Of a DNA stretch of 64,000 bases, positions 45,643 to 56,844 are shown piece by piece. The translations under genes and the position numbers were made by a program. Origin of the DNA: Flexivirga alba (GTDB lineage Bacteria; Actinomycetota; Actinomycetes; Actinomycetales; Dermatophilaceae); NCBI RefSeq assembly GCF_042661025.1, contig NZ_JBHSWH010000001.1, positions 4,526,001 to 4,590,000 on the forward strand, in the 5' to 3' direction. The notes under the pieces are model-generated. The model searched no databases, was not told where the DNA came from, and was given only the letters and a program-made list of their open reading frames with translations. Each line of letters starts with the position of its first letter. Position 1 is the stretch's first letter.

Positions 45643-46608
45643 ATGACGGTGGAAGGTCATCCTGACTCGATGGACGACACCTTCGATCCGCGAGTTCCGT
45701 TCCGCAGCGCGTCCGGACGGAAGCAGGGCCTGAGTCGGCGAACATTGACTGGCAAGGGATTTCGCCGACTACACCGAGACTGCTACGTGTCGTCTGAAGG
45801 CGCCTTGGACTTCGAGACTCGCGCACGCGCCGCGCTCGAGATGGTGCCGGGTGCCTACGGCCTGAGTCATCAGAGCGCAGTGACCTGGTATGGCGGCACG
45901 GCCCCGGACACTCCCGACATACATCTGGCGGTTCCCCATCGGTTGCGTTGCGATCTCCCCGGAATCCGCACTCACCGCTACCGCACTCGGCCGATGCTCT
46001 GGACACGGCGCGGGACGACGGTCACTGCTCCGCCGCAGACCTTCGTCGATCTCGCGGCCACTTCGGATCTTGTCGACCTGGTGGTGGCCGGAGACTCGCT
46101 GGTACGCCGAACCTCTGTCACACCAGCGGAATTGGCCGCGTTCGCTCGACAAGCGCACTCGAACGGCATCGCCCGTGCTCGCCGGGCGAGCGCATTTGTC
46201 CGTTCCGATGTCGACTCTCCCCAAGAGAGTCGCTCGCGAATGCTGATCGTGCTGGCCGGCCTGCCGGAGCCGACCGTCAATCTGCGCTTCCACACCGAGG
46301 AAGGCGTACTGCTGCGACGCATGGACATGGGATACAAGGGCATCAAGCTCGCCGTCGAGTATGACGGCCGACAGCACATCGAACGGAAGTCGCAGTGGAG
46401 CCAGGACATTGGGCGCCGCGAATTTTTCGAAGGGCTCGGATGGCGGTTCATCATCCTGGTAGCCACTGACATCTGGACCACGCCCGGCAACACCATCCAG
46501 CGGGTATCCGGCGGCTTGGCCGAGCGCGGCATCAAGGTGCCGCCGTTGCGCAACGAATGGCGACTCCACTTTCCGGATCGCGGAGATTTCGGCGCGGTAT
46601 CTGCGTGA
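45643..46608 (+). CDS. DUF559/AbiEi-like protein with Vsr-type nuclease fold, B-repeat-bracketed
   Basis: The ATG gives 321 residues. Residues 28-150 resemble an AbiEi-type N-terminal region (LSRRTLTGKGFRRLHRDCYV, YGLSHQSAVTWYGG, TAPPQTFVDLA). Residues 190-285 form a DUF559 domain with the expected acidic site E195 (SPQESRS), D228 (RRMDMGYK), E239/D241 in VEYDGRQH and H245, so the nuclease site looks complete. It has no neighbour gene on its own transcript; repeat arrays fill both flanks. Members of this family are common and solitary in actinobacteria and their role is unproven. Confidence 0.82.
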   Translation: MTVEGHPDSMDDTFDPRVPFRSASGRKQGLSRRTLTGKGFRRLHRDCYVSSEGALDFETRARAALEMVPGAYGLSHQSAVTWYGGTAPDTPDIHLAVPHRLRCDLPGIRTHRYRTRPMLWTRRGTTVTAPPQTFVDLAATSDLVDLVVAGDSLVRRTSVTPAELAAFARQAHSNGIARARRASAFVRSDVDSPQESRSRMLIVLAGLPEPTVNLRFHTEEGVLLRRMDMGYKGIKLAVEYDGRQHIERKSQWSQDIGRREFFEGLGWRFIILVATDIWTTPGNTIQRVSGGLAERGIKVPPLRNEWRLHFPDRGDFGAVSA

Positions 46609-46620
46609 ACGTTTCGCTCC

Positions 46621-46926
46621 CCTGGGGAGACTCGTGAACGCCCACACGCGCAGGACCGGTCATAGCTCTCCCCAGTGTCAGCTCGTGCACGCCCACACCC
46701 GCGGGACCGCTCATACCTCTCCCCAGTGTCAGCTCGTGCACGCCCACACCCGCGGGACCGCTCATACCTCTCCCCAGTGTCAGCTCGTGAACAACACGGC
46801 CCGACACTGGGGAGACTCGTGCACGCCCACCCGCGCGAGATCGCTCATACCTCTCCCCAATGTCAGCTCGTGAACGGCCCGGCCCGGCATACCCGCACAC
46901 GGCCCGACACTGGGGAGACTCGTGCA
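46621..46926. repeat. B-repeat array, right, downstream of the second DUF559 gene
   Basis: Direct units with core CTCCCCAGTGTC (or one-base variants) lie at about 46667, 46718, 46769 and 46852, with reversed cores at about 46622 (partial), 46802 and 46904. Three of the direct units form a tandem array with exact 51-base period (GCTCGTG at 46681, 46732, 46783). The array ends at the sdhB terminator. No gene is credible in 46609-46993. Confidence 0.85.
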
Positions 46927-46930
46927 CCGA

Positions 46931-46970
46931 AAAGAAGACTGGCCGAGTAATTACCCGGCCAGTCTTCTTT
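46931..46970 (-). terminator. Rho-independent terminator after sdhB
   Basis: A perfect 14-base stem (46931-46944 with 46957-46970) around a 12-base loop. Read on the minus strand it ends in TTCTTTTC, a usable T-rich tail; the plus strand end is also T-rich, so it may be bidirectional. Confidence 0.85.
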
Positions 46971-46993
46971 CGTTCGTATGACGAAAACCCTTG

Positions 46994-47728
46994 TCAGCGC
47001 TTGGCCTTGATGAAGTCGCGGTTCAGCTGGCTGATGACATCCAGCGGGATCTCCTTGGGGCACGCCGCCGAGCACTCGCCGAGGTTCTGGCAACCGCCGA
47101 AGTCCTCCGCGTCGTGCTGGTTGAGCATCTTGACCACGCGCGAGTCACGCTCGGGCTGGCCCTGCGGCAGCTCACCGAGGTGGGTGATCTTGGCGCCGAG
47201 GAAGAGCATGCCGGAGGCGTTCGGGCACGCGGCGACACACGCACCGCAGCCGATGCAGGTGGCTGTGTCGAACGCGCGGTCGGCCTTGTGCTTCTGCACC
47301 TGCAGGTTGTTGGCCTCGACGGCGGCACCGGTGTTGACCGAGACGAAGCCACCCGCCTGGATGATCCGATCGAATGCCGACCGGTCGACTATCAGGTCAC
47401 GCACGAGTGGGAACGCTTGCGCGCGCCACGGTTCGATGGTGATCGTGTCACCGTCGGTGAACGTACGCATGTGCAACTGGCAGGTCGTGGTGACCTCCGG
47501 GCCGTGCGCCTCGCCGTTGATCATCAACGAGCACATGCCGCAGATGCCTTCGCGACAGTCGGAGTCGAACGCCACCGGCTCGTCGCCGGACTCGGTGAGC
47601 TGCTCGTTGAGCACGTCGAGCATCTCCAGGAACGACATGTCCTCGGAGATGTCGGTCACCGGGTAGGTCACCAGCTCGCCCTGTGTGTCGGGCCCGGCCT
47701 GGCGCCAGATCTTCAATGTGAGATTCAT
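46994..47728 (-). CDS. sdhB: Succinate dehydrogenase iron-sulfur subunit (complex 1)
   Basis: The 244-residue protein carries the three expected clusters: 2Fe-2S in REGICGMCSLMING with a later TTTCQ, 4Fe-4S in CIGCGACVAACPNA, and 3Fe-4S/4Fe-4S in CQNLGECSAACPKEI. It transfers electrons from the flavoprotein to the membrane cytochrome. It is the last gene of the sdhCAB operon, one base after sdhA, and is followed by a strong terminator. The length and motif spacing match the B. subtilis/actinobacterial single-anchor type. Confidence 0.95.
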   Translation of the reverse strand: MNLTLKIWRQAGPDTQGELVTYPVTDISEDMSFLEMLDVLNEQLTESGDEPVAFDSDCREGICGMCSLMINGEAHGPEVTTTCQLHMRTFTDGDTITIEPWRAQAFPLVRDLIVDRSAFDRIIQAGGFVSVNTGAAVEANNLQVQKHKADRAFDTATCIGCGACVAACPNASGMLFLGAKITHLGELPQGQPERDSRVVKMLNQHDAEDFGGCQNLGECSAACPKEIPLDVISQLNRDFIKAKR

Positions 47729-47729
47729 A

Positions 47730-49709
<1,980 letters not shown>

Positions 49710-49719
49710 CGGCAATTCC

Positions 49720-50448
49720 TTACTTGATTCCGCCGAAGGCGATGGCGAGCGGCGGTATGACGAAGCCGACGGCGACGATCAGGGCGACCACGATGCCGAC
49801 GGTCTTGGCGATCGAGCGGGCACGGGGAGTCGACGTGAAGCCGAGCGTCTGCGATGCGCTCCAGATGCCGTGATGCAGGTGCATCCCGAGGGCGATCATC
49901 GCCAGCACGTAGATGATCGTCAGCCACCACACGTTGAAGGCGTGCACGGTCAGCTCGTAGGGATCCTTGGTGATCGCCGCACTCTGGCCGCCGCTGCCGA
50001 CGTTGATCTTGACGACGGTGAACTCCAGCAGGTGCCAGATGATGAACAGCAGCAGGAAAACACCGCCCCAGCGCATCCACTTGCTCGAGAACGACTGCGC
50101 CACAGACTTTTTCACGACATAGCGCTGCGGTCGCGCTGCCTTGGCGCGGGCCCAGAGCACGACGGCGCTGTAGACGTGTAGGACGACGGCGATCCCGAGG
50201 AGGACTTCCATGATGGTCAGGAAGCCATGCCTTGGCAGGATCGGCTCGAACATGGTCCGCAGGTGCTCGGAGTATTCGTTGAACGCCGTGTGACCGGCGA
50301 ACAGCTTGTAGAGATTGCCGTACATGTGCGCAATCACGAAGAGCACGAAAAGGATGCCAGTGACGGCCATCAGCGACTTCAGGAAGATCGTGCTGCCGAG
50401 CTTGCCGGTGCGCTTCGACGGGGGCGCGGACAGGGTTCTGGTTGCCAC
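49720..50448 (-). CDS. sdhC: Succinate dehydrogenase cytochrome b subunit (complex 1)
   Basis: The GTG start gives 242 residues with five membrane helices (near 28-48, 78-98, 120-140, 165-185, 215-235). Histidines in AHMYGNLYKLFAG, LHVYSAV, IWHLLEF and LHHGIW fit the two haem b groups of the single-subunit anchor. This is the B. subtilis-type fold. It is the first gene of the operon and passes electrons to menaquinone. Confidence 0.92.
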   Translation of the reverse strand: MATRTLSAPPSKRTGKLGSTIFLKSLMAVTGILFVLFVIAHMYGNLYKLFAGHTAFNEYSEHLRTMFEPILPRHGFLTIMEVLLGIAVVLHVYSAVVLWARAKAARPQRYVVKKSVAQSFSSKWMRWGGVFLLLFIIWHLLEFTVVKINVGSGGQSAAITKDPYELTVHAFNVWWLTIIYVLAMIALGMHLHHGIWSASQTLGFTSTPRARSIAKTVGIVVALIVAVGFVIPPLAIAFGGIK

Positions 50449-50544
50449 GGGTGGCAGGTTACCGCTGCCTCGGGGCGCGCGGAGGCTGAGGATGACCTAA
50501 TGTGTCCGGCGCCACACCGGACACAGTCGGCGTGCGACCTCGAA

Positions 50545-51354
50545 TCAATCCGGCGACGACGCGGGCGATCCGCTCCCGTCCACCTGCGTGCGTCCCTCGT
50601 AGTCACGCCCGCGGATGCCGATCTTGTTGCCCAGCCAGACCAGCGGATCATATTTGCGGTCCGCGACCCGCTCCTTCATCGGGATGATCGCGTTGTCGGT
50701 GATGTGAATGCCCTCCGGGCACACCTCGGTGCAGCACTTGGTGATGTTGCACATGCCGAGTCCCGCTGTCTCCTGGGCAAACGCCCGCCGGTCGTGTATG
50801 TCGAGCGGGTGCATGTCGAGCTCGGCGTAGCGCAGGAAGAATCGGGGACCGGCATACGCCTGCTTGTTGTCCTCGTGGTCGCGGACCACGTGGCAGACGT
50901 CCTGGCACAGGAAGCACTCGATGCACTTGCGGAACTCCTGACCGCGCTGCACATCGGCCTGCATCATCCGCCGCTTTCCGTCCGCGTCGCGGGGGCCGAG
51001 GTCCGCCGCCGGCACCTGTTTGGCCTTCTCGAAGTTGTAGGAGACGTCGGTGACCAGGTCGCGAATCACGGGGAAGGTCCGCATCGGTGTGACGGTGATC
51101 GTCTCGGCGGGATCGAAGTCCGACAGTCGCGTCATACACATCAGCCGGGGACGGCCATTGACCTCCGCGCTGCACGAGCCACACTTGCCTGCCTTGCAGT
51201 TCCACCGCACGGCCAGGTCACCGGCCTGGGTCGCCTGCAGCCGATGGATCGCGTCGAGGACGACCTCGCCCTCCGACACCTCGACGGTGTAGTCGGCGAG
51301 CTCGCCGCCCGACTCGTCCCCGCGCCATACGCGCATCTTCAGGTTGTATCCCAC
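50545..51354 (-). CDS. Succinate dehydrogenase/fumarate reductase iron-sulfur subunit (complex 2)
   Basis: The GTG has GGAG ten bases upstream and gives 269 residues. Cluster motifs are WNCKAGKCGSCSAEVNG (2Fe-2S), CIECFLCQDVCHVV (4Fe-4S) and MCNITKCCTEVCPEGI (third cluster). The sequence differs clearly from the sdhB at 47 kb and resembles mycobacterial Sdh1 (Rv0247c type). It is the last gene of the second operon, which is read in the same direction as the first and lies directly upstream of it. Confidence 0.92.
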   Translation of the reverse strand: MGYNLKMRVWRGDESGGELADYTVEVSEGEVVLDAIHRLQATQAGDLAVRWNCKAGKCGSCSAEVNGRPRLMCMTRLSDFDPAETITVTPMRTFPVIRDLVTDVSYNFEKAKQVPAADLGPRDADGKRRMMQADVQRGQEFRKCIECFLCQDVCHVVRDHEDNKQAYAGPRFFLRYAELDMHPLDIHDRRAFAQETAGLGMCNITKCCTEVCPEGIHITDNAIIPMKERVADRKYDPLVWLGNKIGIRGRDYEGRTQVDGSGSPASSPD

Positions 51355-51400
51355 AGTCGTCCAACTCCTTTCCCGCTCAAGCAAACCCGGATGACAGTCA

Positions 51401-53280
51401 CTACTCGACGAGCTTCTTGAGCTCGTCGGGCATCTCGGGCAGCGGCTGTTCGGTCAGCTCGATCCCCGTTCCGGCAGCATCGAGGGTGACGATGAGGTTC
51501 TTGTGGGCCCAGACGTCATCCGGCAGCGGGAAGTCGTCCCTGGTGTGCCCGCCCCGCGACTCCTCGCGGGCCAGGGCGGCCTTCGCGACCGACTCGGACA
51601 CGATCAGCATGTTGCGCAGGTCCAGCGCCAGGTGCCAGCCGGGGTTGTACTGCCGGTTGCCGGTCACGAGCAGGTGCCGGGCGCGCTGCTTCAGCTTCTC
51701 GATCTCCACCAACGAGCGCTCCAGCTCATCCGCCGTGCGGATGATGCCGACCAGGTCGTTCATCACCTGCTGCAGGTCCTGCTGCAGCGTGTAGGGGTTC
51801 TCGGTGTGCTCCCCGCCGGCTCGAACGGGGCCAGGGCGAGCCGCTCGGCGGACTTCACCGCAGCCGGGTCGACCTGCGGGCGATCGCCGCTCAGCCCACG
51901 AGCGTGCTCCGCCGCGGCCTCTCCGGCGCGCTTGCCGAAGACCAGCAGGTCACCCAGCGAGTTACCGCCGAGACGGTTCGACCCGTGCATACCGCCGGAG
52001 CACTCGCCGACCGAATAGAGGCCCGGTACACGACTCATCTCGGTGTCCGGATCGACCTCGATCCCGCCCATGACGTAGTGGCATGTCGGCCCGATCTCCA
52101 TAGGTTGCTTGGTGATGTCGACGTCGGCGAGTTCCTTGAACTGGTGGTACATGGAAGGCAGTCGCCGCATGATGTATTCGGGAGTGCGCCGGCTGGCGAT
52201 GTCGAGGAACACGCCGTCGTGCTCAGAGCCACGACCAGCCTTGACCTCCGAGTTGATTGCGCGCGCCACCTCGTCACGCGGCAGCAGCTCCGGGGGACGC
52301 CGGTTGTTGACCTTGTCGTCATACCAGCGGTCGGCCTCCTCCTCGGTGTCCGCGGTCTCGTCCTTGAAGTAGTCGGTGATGTAGTCGAACATGAACCGCT
52401 TGCCCTCGGAGTTGCGCAGCACTCCCCCGTCACCGCGCACCGACTCGGTCACCAGCAGACCCTTCACCGACGGAGGCCACACCATGCCCGTCGGATGGAA
52501 CTGCACGAACTCCATGTTGATCAGCGACGCACCGGCGCGCAGCGCCAGCGCGTGCCCGTCGCCGGTGTACTCCCACGAGTTGGTGGTGACCTTGAAGGAC
52601 CGCCCTATCCCGCCCGTCGCGAGTATGACGCTCGGCGCCTCGAGAAGCAGACACCGACCGGTCTCCCGCCAATATCCGAACGCACCGGAGATCCTCGACC
52701 CACCCGCGCCCTCCTCGAGCAGGAGCTCGGTGACCGTGCACTCCATGAAGACCTCGATGCCGAGGGCGACGGCACGCTGCTGGAGGGTGCGGATCATCTC
52801 CAGACCGGTGCGGTCCCCGACGTGCGCCAGCCGTGCGTAACGGTGTCCACCGAAGTCGCGCTGCGAGATCAGACCCTCTGGCGTCCGGTCGAACAGCGCG
52901 CCCCAGTCCTCCAGCTCGAGCACCCGCTCGGGTGCCTCCTGGGCGTGGATCTGGGCCATCCGCCAGTGATTGAGCATCTTGCCGCCGCGCATCGTGTCGC
53001 GGAAGTGCACCTGCCAGTTGTCCTCCGGCCACAGGTTGCCCAGGGACGCCGCGATGCCGCCCTCGGCCATCACCGTGTGGGCCTTGCCGAGCAAGGACTT
53101 GCACACCACAGCGACCCGGGCGCCGGCTTCGTGCGCCGCGATGGCGGCGCGAAGACCCGACCCGCCGGCACCGATGACAAGCACGTCGAACTCGTGGTGC
53201 TCCATGCCGGCCGGCGCGTCGCCGGACATCTCGTTGCCGGTCATCGGGTGGCGGGTCGACCCGTCGGGGGTGTCTGTCAT
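51401..53280 (-). CDS. Succinate dehydrogenase/fumarate reductase flavoprotein (complex 2), apparent -1 frameshift
   Basis: FAD binding is shown by VIGAGGSGLRAA, with the flavin-histidine region KAHTVMAEGGIAAS, QFHPTGMV at the active site and GGIEVD...GECSGGMHGSNRLGGNS at the second FAD contact. The main frame ends early after FEPAG. Restoring one G opposite the C run 51811-51814 continues it as GEHTENPYTLQQDL to a full C-terminal domain with a stop at 51401, 626 residues in all. It matches the mycobacterial Rv0248c type. A separate short gene at 51401-51766 is therefore not real. Confidence 0.9.
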
Positions 53281-53305
53281 CTCGAAAAGACCTCGGATCG
53301 CATCT

Positions 53306-54112
53306 CTAGAAAAACCGTGGATCGTTGAAGGCGCCACCGGCGACCAGTCGGATGTACAGGTCGGTGATCGCCACGAATACCAGTGAGGCCCAGGCGATCT
53401 GGCCGTGCCGCGCGTTCAGGGCGGTCGCCCGGCTCCACAGCCAGTAGCGGACCGGATGTTTGGAGAAGTGCCGCAGCCTCCCGCCGATCGCGTGCCTGCA
53501 CGTATGACAAGAGGCGTTGTAACCCCACAGCAGAATCGCGTTGACCACCATGACCAGCGTGCCCAGTCCGGCGTGCCCCCAGTGCCCCTGGTGGTCCCGG
53601 AAGGCGATCACTGCGTCATAGGTCAGGATGCAGTTGAAGATCAGCGTGATGTAGAAGAAATAGCGGTGGATGTTCTGCACGATCAGCGGGAAGCGGGACT
53701 CACCCCGATAGTGCTTCGCCGCCTCGGGAACCGCGCAGGCCGGCGGCGACAGGAAGAACGAGCGGTAGTAGGCCTTGCGGTAGTAGTAGCAGGTCGCGCG
53801 CAGTCCGGCCGGGAAGATGATGATGATGAGGGCCGGCGTCACCGGGTTGATGCTGGGAAACCAACCCCACCCGCTGTCCGCGACGCAGTTGCCCGTCAGA
53901 CACGGGGAGTACATCGGTGAGATGTAGGGCTTCCAGTAGTAGTCCTTGTTCACGAACACCGCGTAGGCGAGATAGACGCCGACGATGAGCAGGGTCAGGC
54001 CGTAGGCCAACGGCGTCAACCACCACCGGTCGCCGCGCAACGTGCGCGCGGCGATCCGTGCCCGCCCGACCGCGCGCACGCCGGTCCCGTCCTGCGTCGG
54101 CGTTGTGACCAT
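53306..54112 (-). CDS. Membrane anchor of succinate dehydrogenase complex 2 (Rv0249c-like)
   Basis: The ATG at 54112 (CGGAG five bases upstream) gives 268 residues. Five hydrophobic helices are seen near 33-55, 90-112, 145-170, 180-200 and 238-258. Conserved features are the CLTGNCVAD loop, IVQNIHRYFFY and CHTCRHAIGG, the latter placing histidines and cysteines near a redox site. It resembles mycobacterial Rv0249c, the anchor of Sdh1. It is the first gene of the second operon, 25 bases before the flavoprotein. Confidence 0.85.
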   Translation of the reverse strand: MVTTPTQDGTGVRAVGRARIAARTLRGDRWWLTPLAYGLTLLIVGVYLAYAVFVNKDYYWKPYISPMYSPCLTGNCVADSGWGWFPSINPVTPALIIIIFPAGLRATCYYYRKAYYRSFFLSPPACAVPEAAKHYRGESRFPLIVQNIHRYFFYITLIFNCILTYDAVIAFRDHQGHWGHAGLGTLVMVVNAILLWGYNASCHTCRHAIGGRLRHFSKHPVRYWLWSRATALNARHGQIAWASLVFVAITDLYIRLVAGGAFNDPRFF

Positions 54113-54213
54113 CACCACTCCGCTCCGGAACGCTCGACCGCGCCCCTGTGACCTCTGTCACCATACGGGTCACACGAGGTCGGCGTTGCTTAACCGATCA
54201 GTCCGGTTGGTCG

Positions 54214-54729
54214 TCAGCCAGCGCCGAGCGCGAAGGACCGGTAGGGACGCCACACCCCGTCGTGCCCGTGCTCGTAGAGGGAGAACGAGTCGACCTGCAT
54301 GCTGCAGCTGTATGCCGCGAGCCCGTCGAACGCCTCCTGGAGCGCCTCGTCGGAAACGCCGTGGGCGATGGTGACGTGCGGGTGGTACGGGAAATCGAGC
54401 ACCCGCTCCACCGGGCCGGAGCGCACCGCGCGTTCCAGTTGCTCGCAGTTGGCGATGCCCTCGGCCACGGCGACGAAGACGACCGGCGAGATCGGCCGGA
54501 AGGTGCCGGTGCCGCGCAGCGTCATACGGAAAGGGGTGACCGAGCCGGCGACCTTCGCGAGGTGATCCTGCAGCGCGTCCTCGGCGTCCGGCTCGACCGG
54601 CGTCGGAGGCATCAGAGTGACATGCGGTGGCACGGCGTCGGCCAACGGATCGCCTGCCTCCAGCCGGGCAGCCTGCAACTCCTCCGCAAAGGGGGCCGGG
54701 ATCGGGATCGAAACGCCGATCGTCTTCAT
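54214..54729 (-). CDS. 2H phosphoesterase, 2'-5' RNA ligase family
   Basis: The 171-residue protein has the two catalytic HxT motifs of the 2H superfamily: HVTL at about residue 36 and HVTI at about 117 within YHPHVTIAHG. Members act on cyclic phosphates or 2'-5' linkages in RNA or nucleotides. Its ATG overlaps the trpS stop by one base (TGATG), so it is translated after trpS. The substrate is not known; the pairing with trpS is seen in many actinobacteria. Confidence 0.88.
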   Translation of the reverse strand: MKTIGVSIPIPAPFAEELQAARLEAGDPLADAVPPHVTLMPPTPVEPDAEDALQDHLAKVAGSVTPFRMTLRGTGTFRPISPVVFVAVAEGIANCEQLERAVRSGPVERVLDFPYHPHVTIAHGVSDEALQEAFDGLAAYSCSMQVDSFSLYEHGHDGVWRPYRSFALGAG

Positions 54730-55766
54730 CAGCGAGCGACCCCGGATGGAATGAATCCGACTGCGGCATAGGCGCGTTCGAGCACCGGGGCGGCGACGGA
54801 ACGAGCTCGCTCCGCACCACGGGCGAGGACGCGGTCCAGCTCGGCCTGGTCGGCGAGCAACTCCTCGACGCGCGCCCTGAACGGCGCCTGGACCTCTGCG
54901 ACGAGCGCGGCGACATCGGTCTTGAGTGCGCCGTACTTGTTCTCGCCCGCATAGCGTTCGACGAGCGCTTCGATCGAGTCGTTGGACAGAGCGGAGTGGA
55001 TCCGCAACAGGTTGGCGATGCCCGGCTTCGCTTCGACGTCGTAGCGCACCTCGTTGTCGGTGTCGGTGACCGCGGACTTGATCTTCTTGGTGTTGACCTT
55101 CACCTCGTCCAGCATCATCAGGTTGCCGTTCTGGTTGTCCGCCGACTTGCTCATCTTCGCGGTCGGCTCCTGCAGCGACATGATCTTCGCGGTGCCCTCC
55201 GGGATGTGCCCGTTCGGCACCACGAACGTCTCGCCGTAGCGGGAGTTGAACCGCTGCGCCAGGTCACGGGTGAGCTCCAAGTGCTGGCGCTGGTCCTCGC
55301 CCACCGGGACGGAGGTGGCGTCATACAGCAGGATGTCGGCGGCCATCAGCATCGGATAGGTGAAGAGGCCGACGTTGGTGCCGTCGGAGCCGCGCTTGGC
55401 GGACTTGTCCTTGAACTGCGTCATACGGGCTGCTTCGCCATACCCGGTGATGCAGTTGAGCACCCAGGCGAGCTGGGAGTGCTCAGGAACGTGGGACTGC
55501 ACGAAGACGGTCGAGGCGTCGGGGTCGATGCCGCCGGCGAGGTACTGCGCGGCCGTGACCCGGGTGCGTCGACGCAACTCCTCCGGCTCCGGGTTGACCG
55601 TCAAGGCGTGCTGGTCGACGACGCAGAAGAAGGCGTCGAAGTCCTGCTGCATGCGCACCCAATTGACCTGTGCGCCCAGGTAATTGCCCAAATGCAGCGA
55701 GTCGTGCGTGGGCTGCATGCCGGACAGAATCCGTGGGGTACGGCCGCTGGGCGAGGTGTCGCTCAT
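54729..55766 (-). CDS. trpS: Tryptophanyl-tRNA synthetase
   Basis: The 345-residue class I synthetase has the HIGH-type motif HLGN at 25-28, the QDQ/EDQRQH segment (VGEDQRQHLELTRDLA, cited as GEDQRQHLEL) and the KMSKS loop near residue 209. The C-terminal domain is helical and of normal length. It charges tRNA-Trp. The stop codon overlaps the start of the 2H phosphoesterase gene. Confidence 0.96.
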   Translation of the reverse strand: MSDTSPSGRTPRILSGMQPTHDSLHLGNYLGAQVNWVRMQQDFDAFFCVVDQHALTVNPEPEELRRRTRVTAAQYLAGGIDPDASTVFVQSHVPEHSQLAWVLNCITGYGEAARMTQFKDKSAKRGSDGTNVGLFTYPMLMAADILLYDATSVPVGEDQRQHLELTRDLAQRFNSRYGETFVVPNGHIPEGTAKIMSLQEPTAKMSKSADNQNGNLMMLDEVKVNTKKIKSAVTDTDNEVRYDVEAKPGIANLLRIHSALSNDSIEALVERYAGENKYGALKTDVAALVAEVQAPFRARVEELLADQAELDRVLARGAERARSVAAPVLERAYAAVGFIPSGVAR

Positions 55767-56021
55767 GGAAGGTACGTGCTCTCTTTCGTTGCACTCGAGG
55801 CTTATTCTGCGCCGGCAAGAGCGTCAGCAAGCTGCCGCCATGCCAACGCAGCCCAAGCTCGCTGTGCCTGTTCAAAATCAACTTCGCTCGAACCGGATCG
55901 CGGGCCAGTCTCTCACCCCTGTGCGAACAGAACACCCGTCGCCCACCCGGAATTGTGTGAGCCTTGGTTGTTTGATCGTGTTTAAATATGGGGGAACCCG
56001 TGTCGCCGAAAGGAGATCACG

Positions 56022-56816
56022 ATGCTGGCCCGTCAACGCCAAGAGCTCATCGCGCGCGCCGTGGATGAGCACGGTGGGATCCGGGTGTCAGAGTTGGTCG
56101 CCGAGCTGAATGTCAGCGACATGACGATCCGTCGCGACATCGAAACGCTGGCCCGAAAGGGTGTGGTGCGCAAGGTCCACGGCGGCGCCACCCGCGCCGA
56201 CCGCAGCGCGGACGAGCCCGGTTTCACGGCGAAGTCCGAGATGAATCCCCTGCAGAAGTCGGAGATTGCGCGCACCACCGCGAGCCTGATCTCTCCCGGG
56301 TCCTCGGTCGCCATCTCGGCCGGCACGACGGCGTATGCCGTTGCTCAGGAGCTGCGCGGCATCAAGCGACTCACGGTCGTGACCAACTCCCCTCCCGTCG
56401 CCGAGCTGCTCTTCGACCCGGATGAGAACGACCGGCTGGTGGTGCTCACCGGTGGTGTGCGTACCCCTTCGGACGCTCTCGTCGGCCCGGTAGCCAACGA
56501 AATGCTCGCGACCGTTCACGTCGACACTCTCATCCTCGGCGTGCACGGCATCGACATCGACGCCGGATTGACAACGCCCAATCTGCAAGAGGCACAGACC
56601 AATCGGGCCTTGATCCGGACAGCCAAGCGCGTCGTCGTCGTTGCCGACCACAGCAAGTGGGGCACCGTCGGCCTGTTGACCATCGCGACCCTGGACAAGG
56701 TGGACACCCTGGTCACCGACGCCGAGCTGGACGACGAGGCCAGGCGTGAGCTGAGTAAGCGTGACATCAACCTGGTGATCGCATCGCGGGACGACGCGTC
56801 GCCGGTCGAGCGCTGA
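56022..56816 (+). CDS. DeoR-family transcriptional regulator
   Basis: The ATG has AAAGGAGATC just upstream. The 264-residue protein has a DeoR helix-turn-helix (about 3-58) with RVSELVAELNVSDMTIRRDI, cited as ELNVSDMTIRRDIETL, then a sugar-phosphate-binding DeoRC domain with SAGTTAYAVA, NSPPVAELL and VVADHSKWG. It probably senses a sugar phosphate. The AT-rich patch GTTTAAATATG about 40 bases upstream stands out in this GC-rich region and likely holds its promoter. No sugar genes are adjacent, so the target is unknown. Confidence 0.9.
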   Translation: MLARQRQELIARAVDEHGGIRVSELVAELNVSDMTIRRDIETLARKGVVRKVHGGATRADRSADEPGFTAKSEMNPLQKSEIARTTASLISPGSSVAISAGTTAYAVAQELRGIKRLTVVTNSPPVAELLFDPDENDRLVVLTGGVRTPSDALVGPVANEMLATVHVDTLILGVHGIDIDAGLTTPNLQEAQTNRALIRTAKRVVVVADHSKWGTVGLLTIATLDKVDTLVTDAELDDEARRELSKRDINLVIASRDDASPVER

Positions 56817-56844
56817 TGCGCTCGCCCGGCGATCGTCCCTCGAC

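Noticed and set aside
45317..45646. Open frames of about 60-110 codons running through the left B-repeat array
   Set aside because: They translate the repeats over and over (SPVSASERSQVRTP patterns), lack ribosome sites and have no protein-like conservation; they are by-products of repeated GC-rich DNA.
46621..46926. Resemblance of the 51-base array to a CRISPR array
   Set aside because: The sequence between cores is itself repeated and not made of unique spacers, the cores occur in both orientations, and no cas gene is present.
46634..46950. Open frames through the right B-repeat array
   Set aside because: Same reason: the peptides are repeat translations and more than one frame is open at once.
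51401..51766. Separate 121-aa gene downstream of the complex 2 flavoprotein
   Set aside because: It is the C-terminal domain of the flavoprotein displaced by a one-base deletion at 51811-51814.
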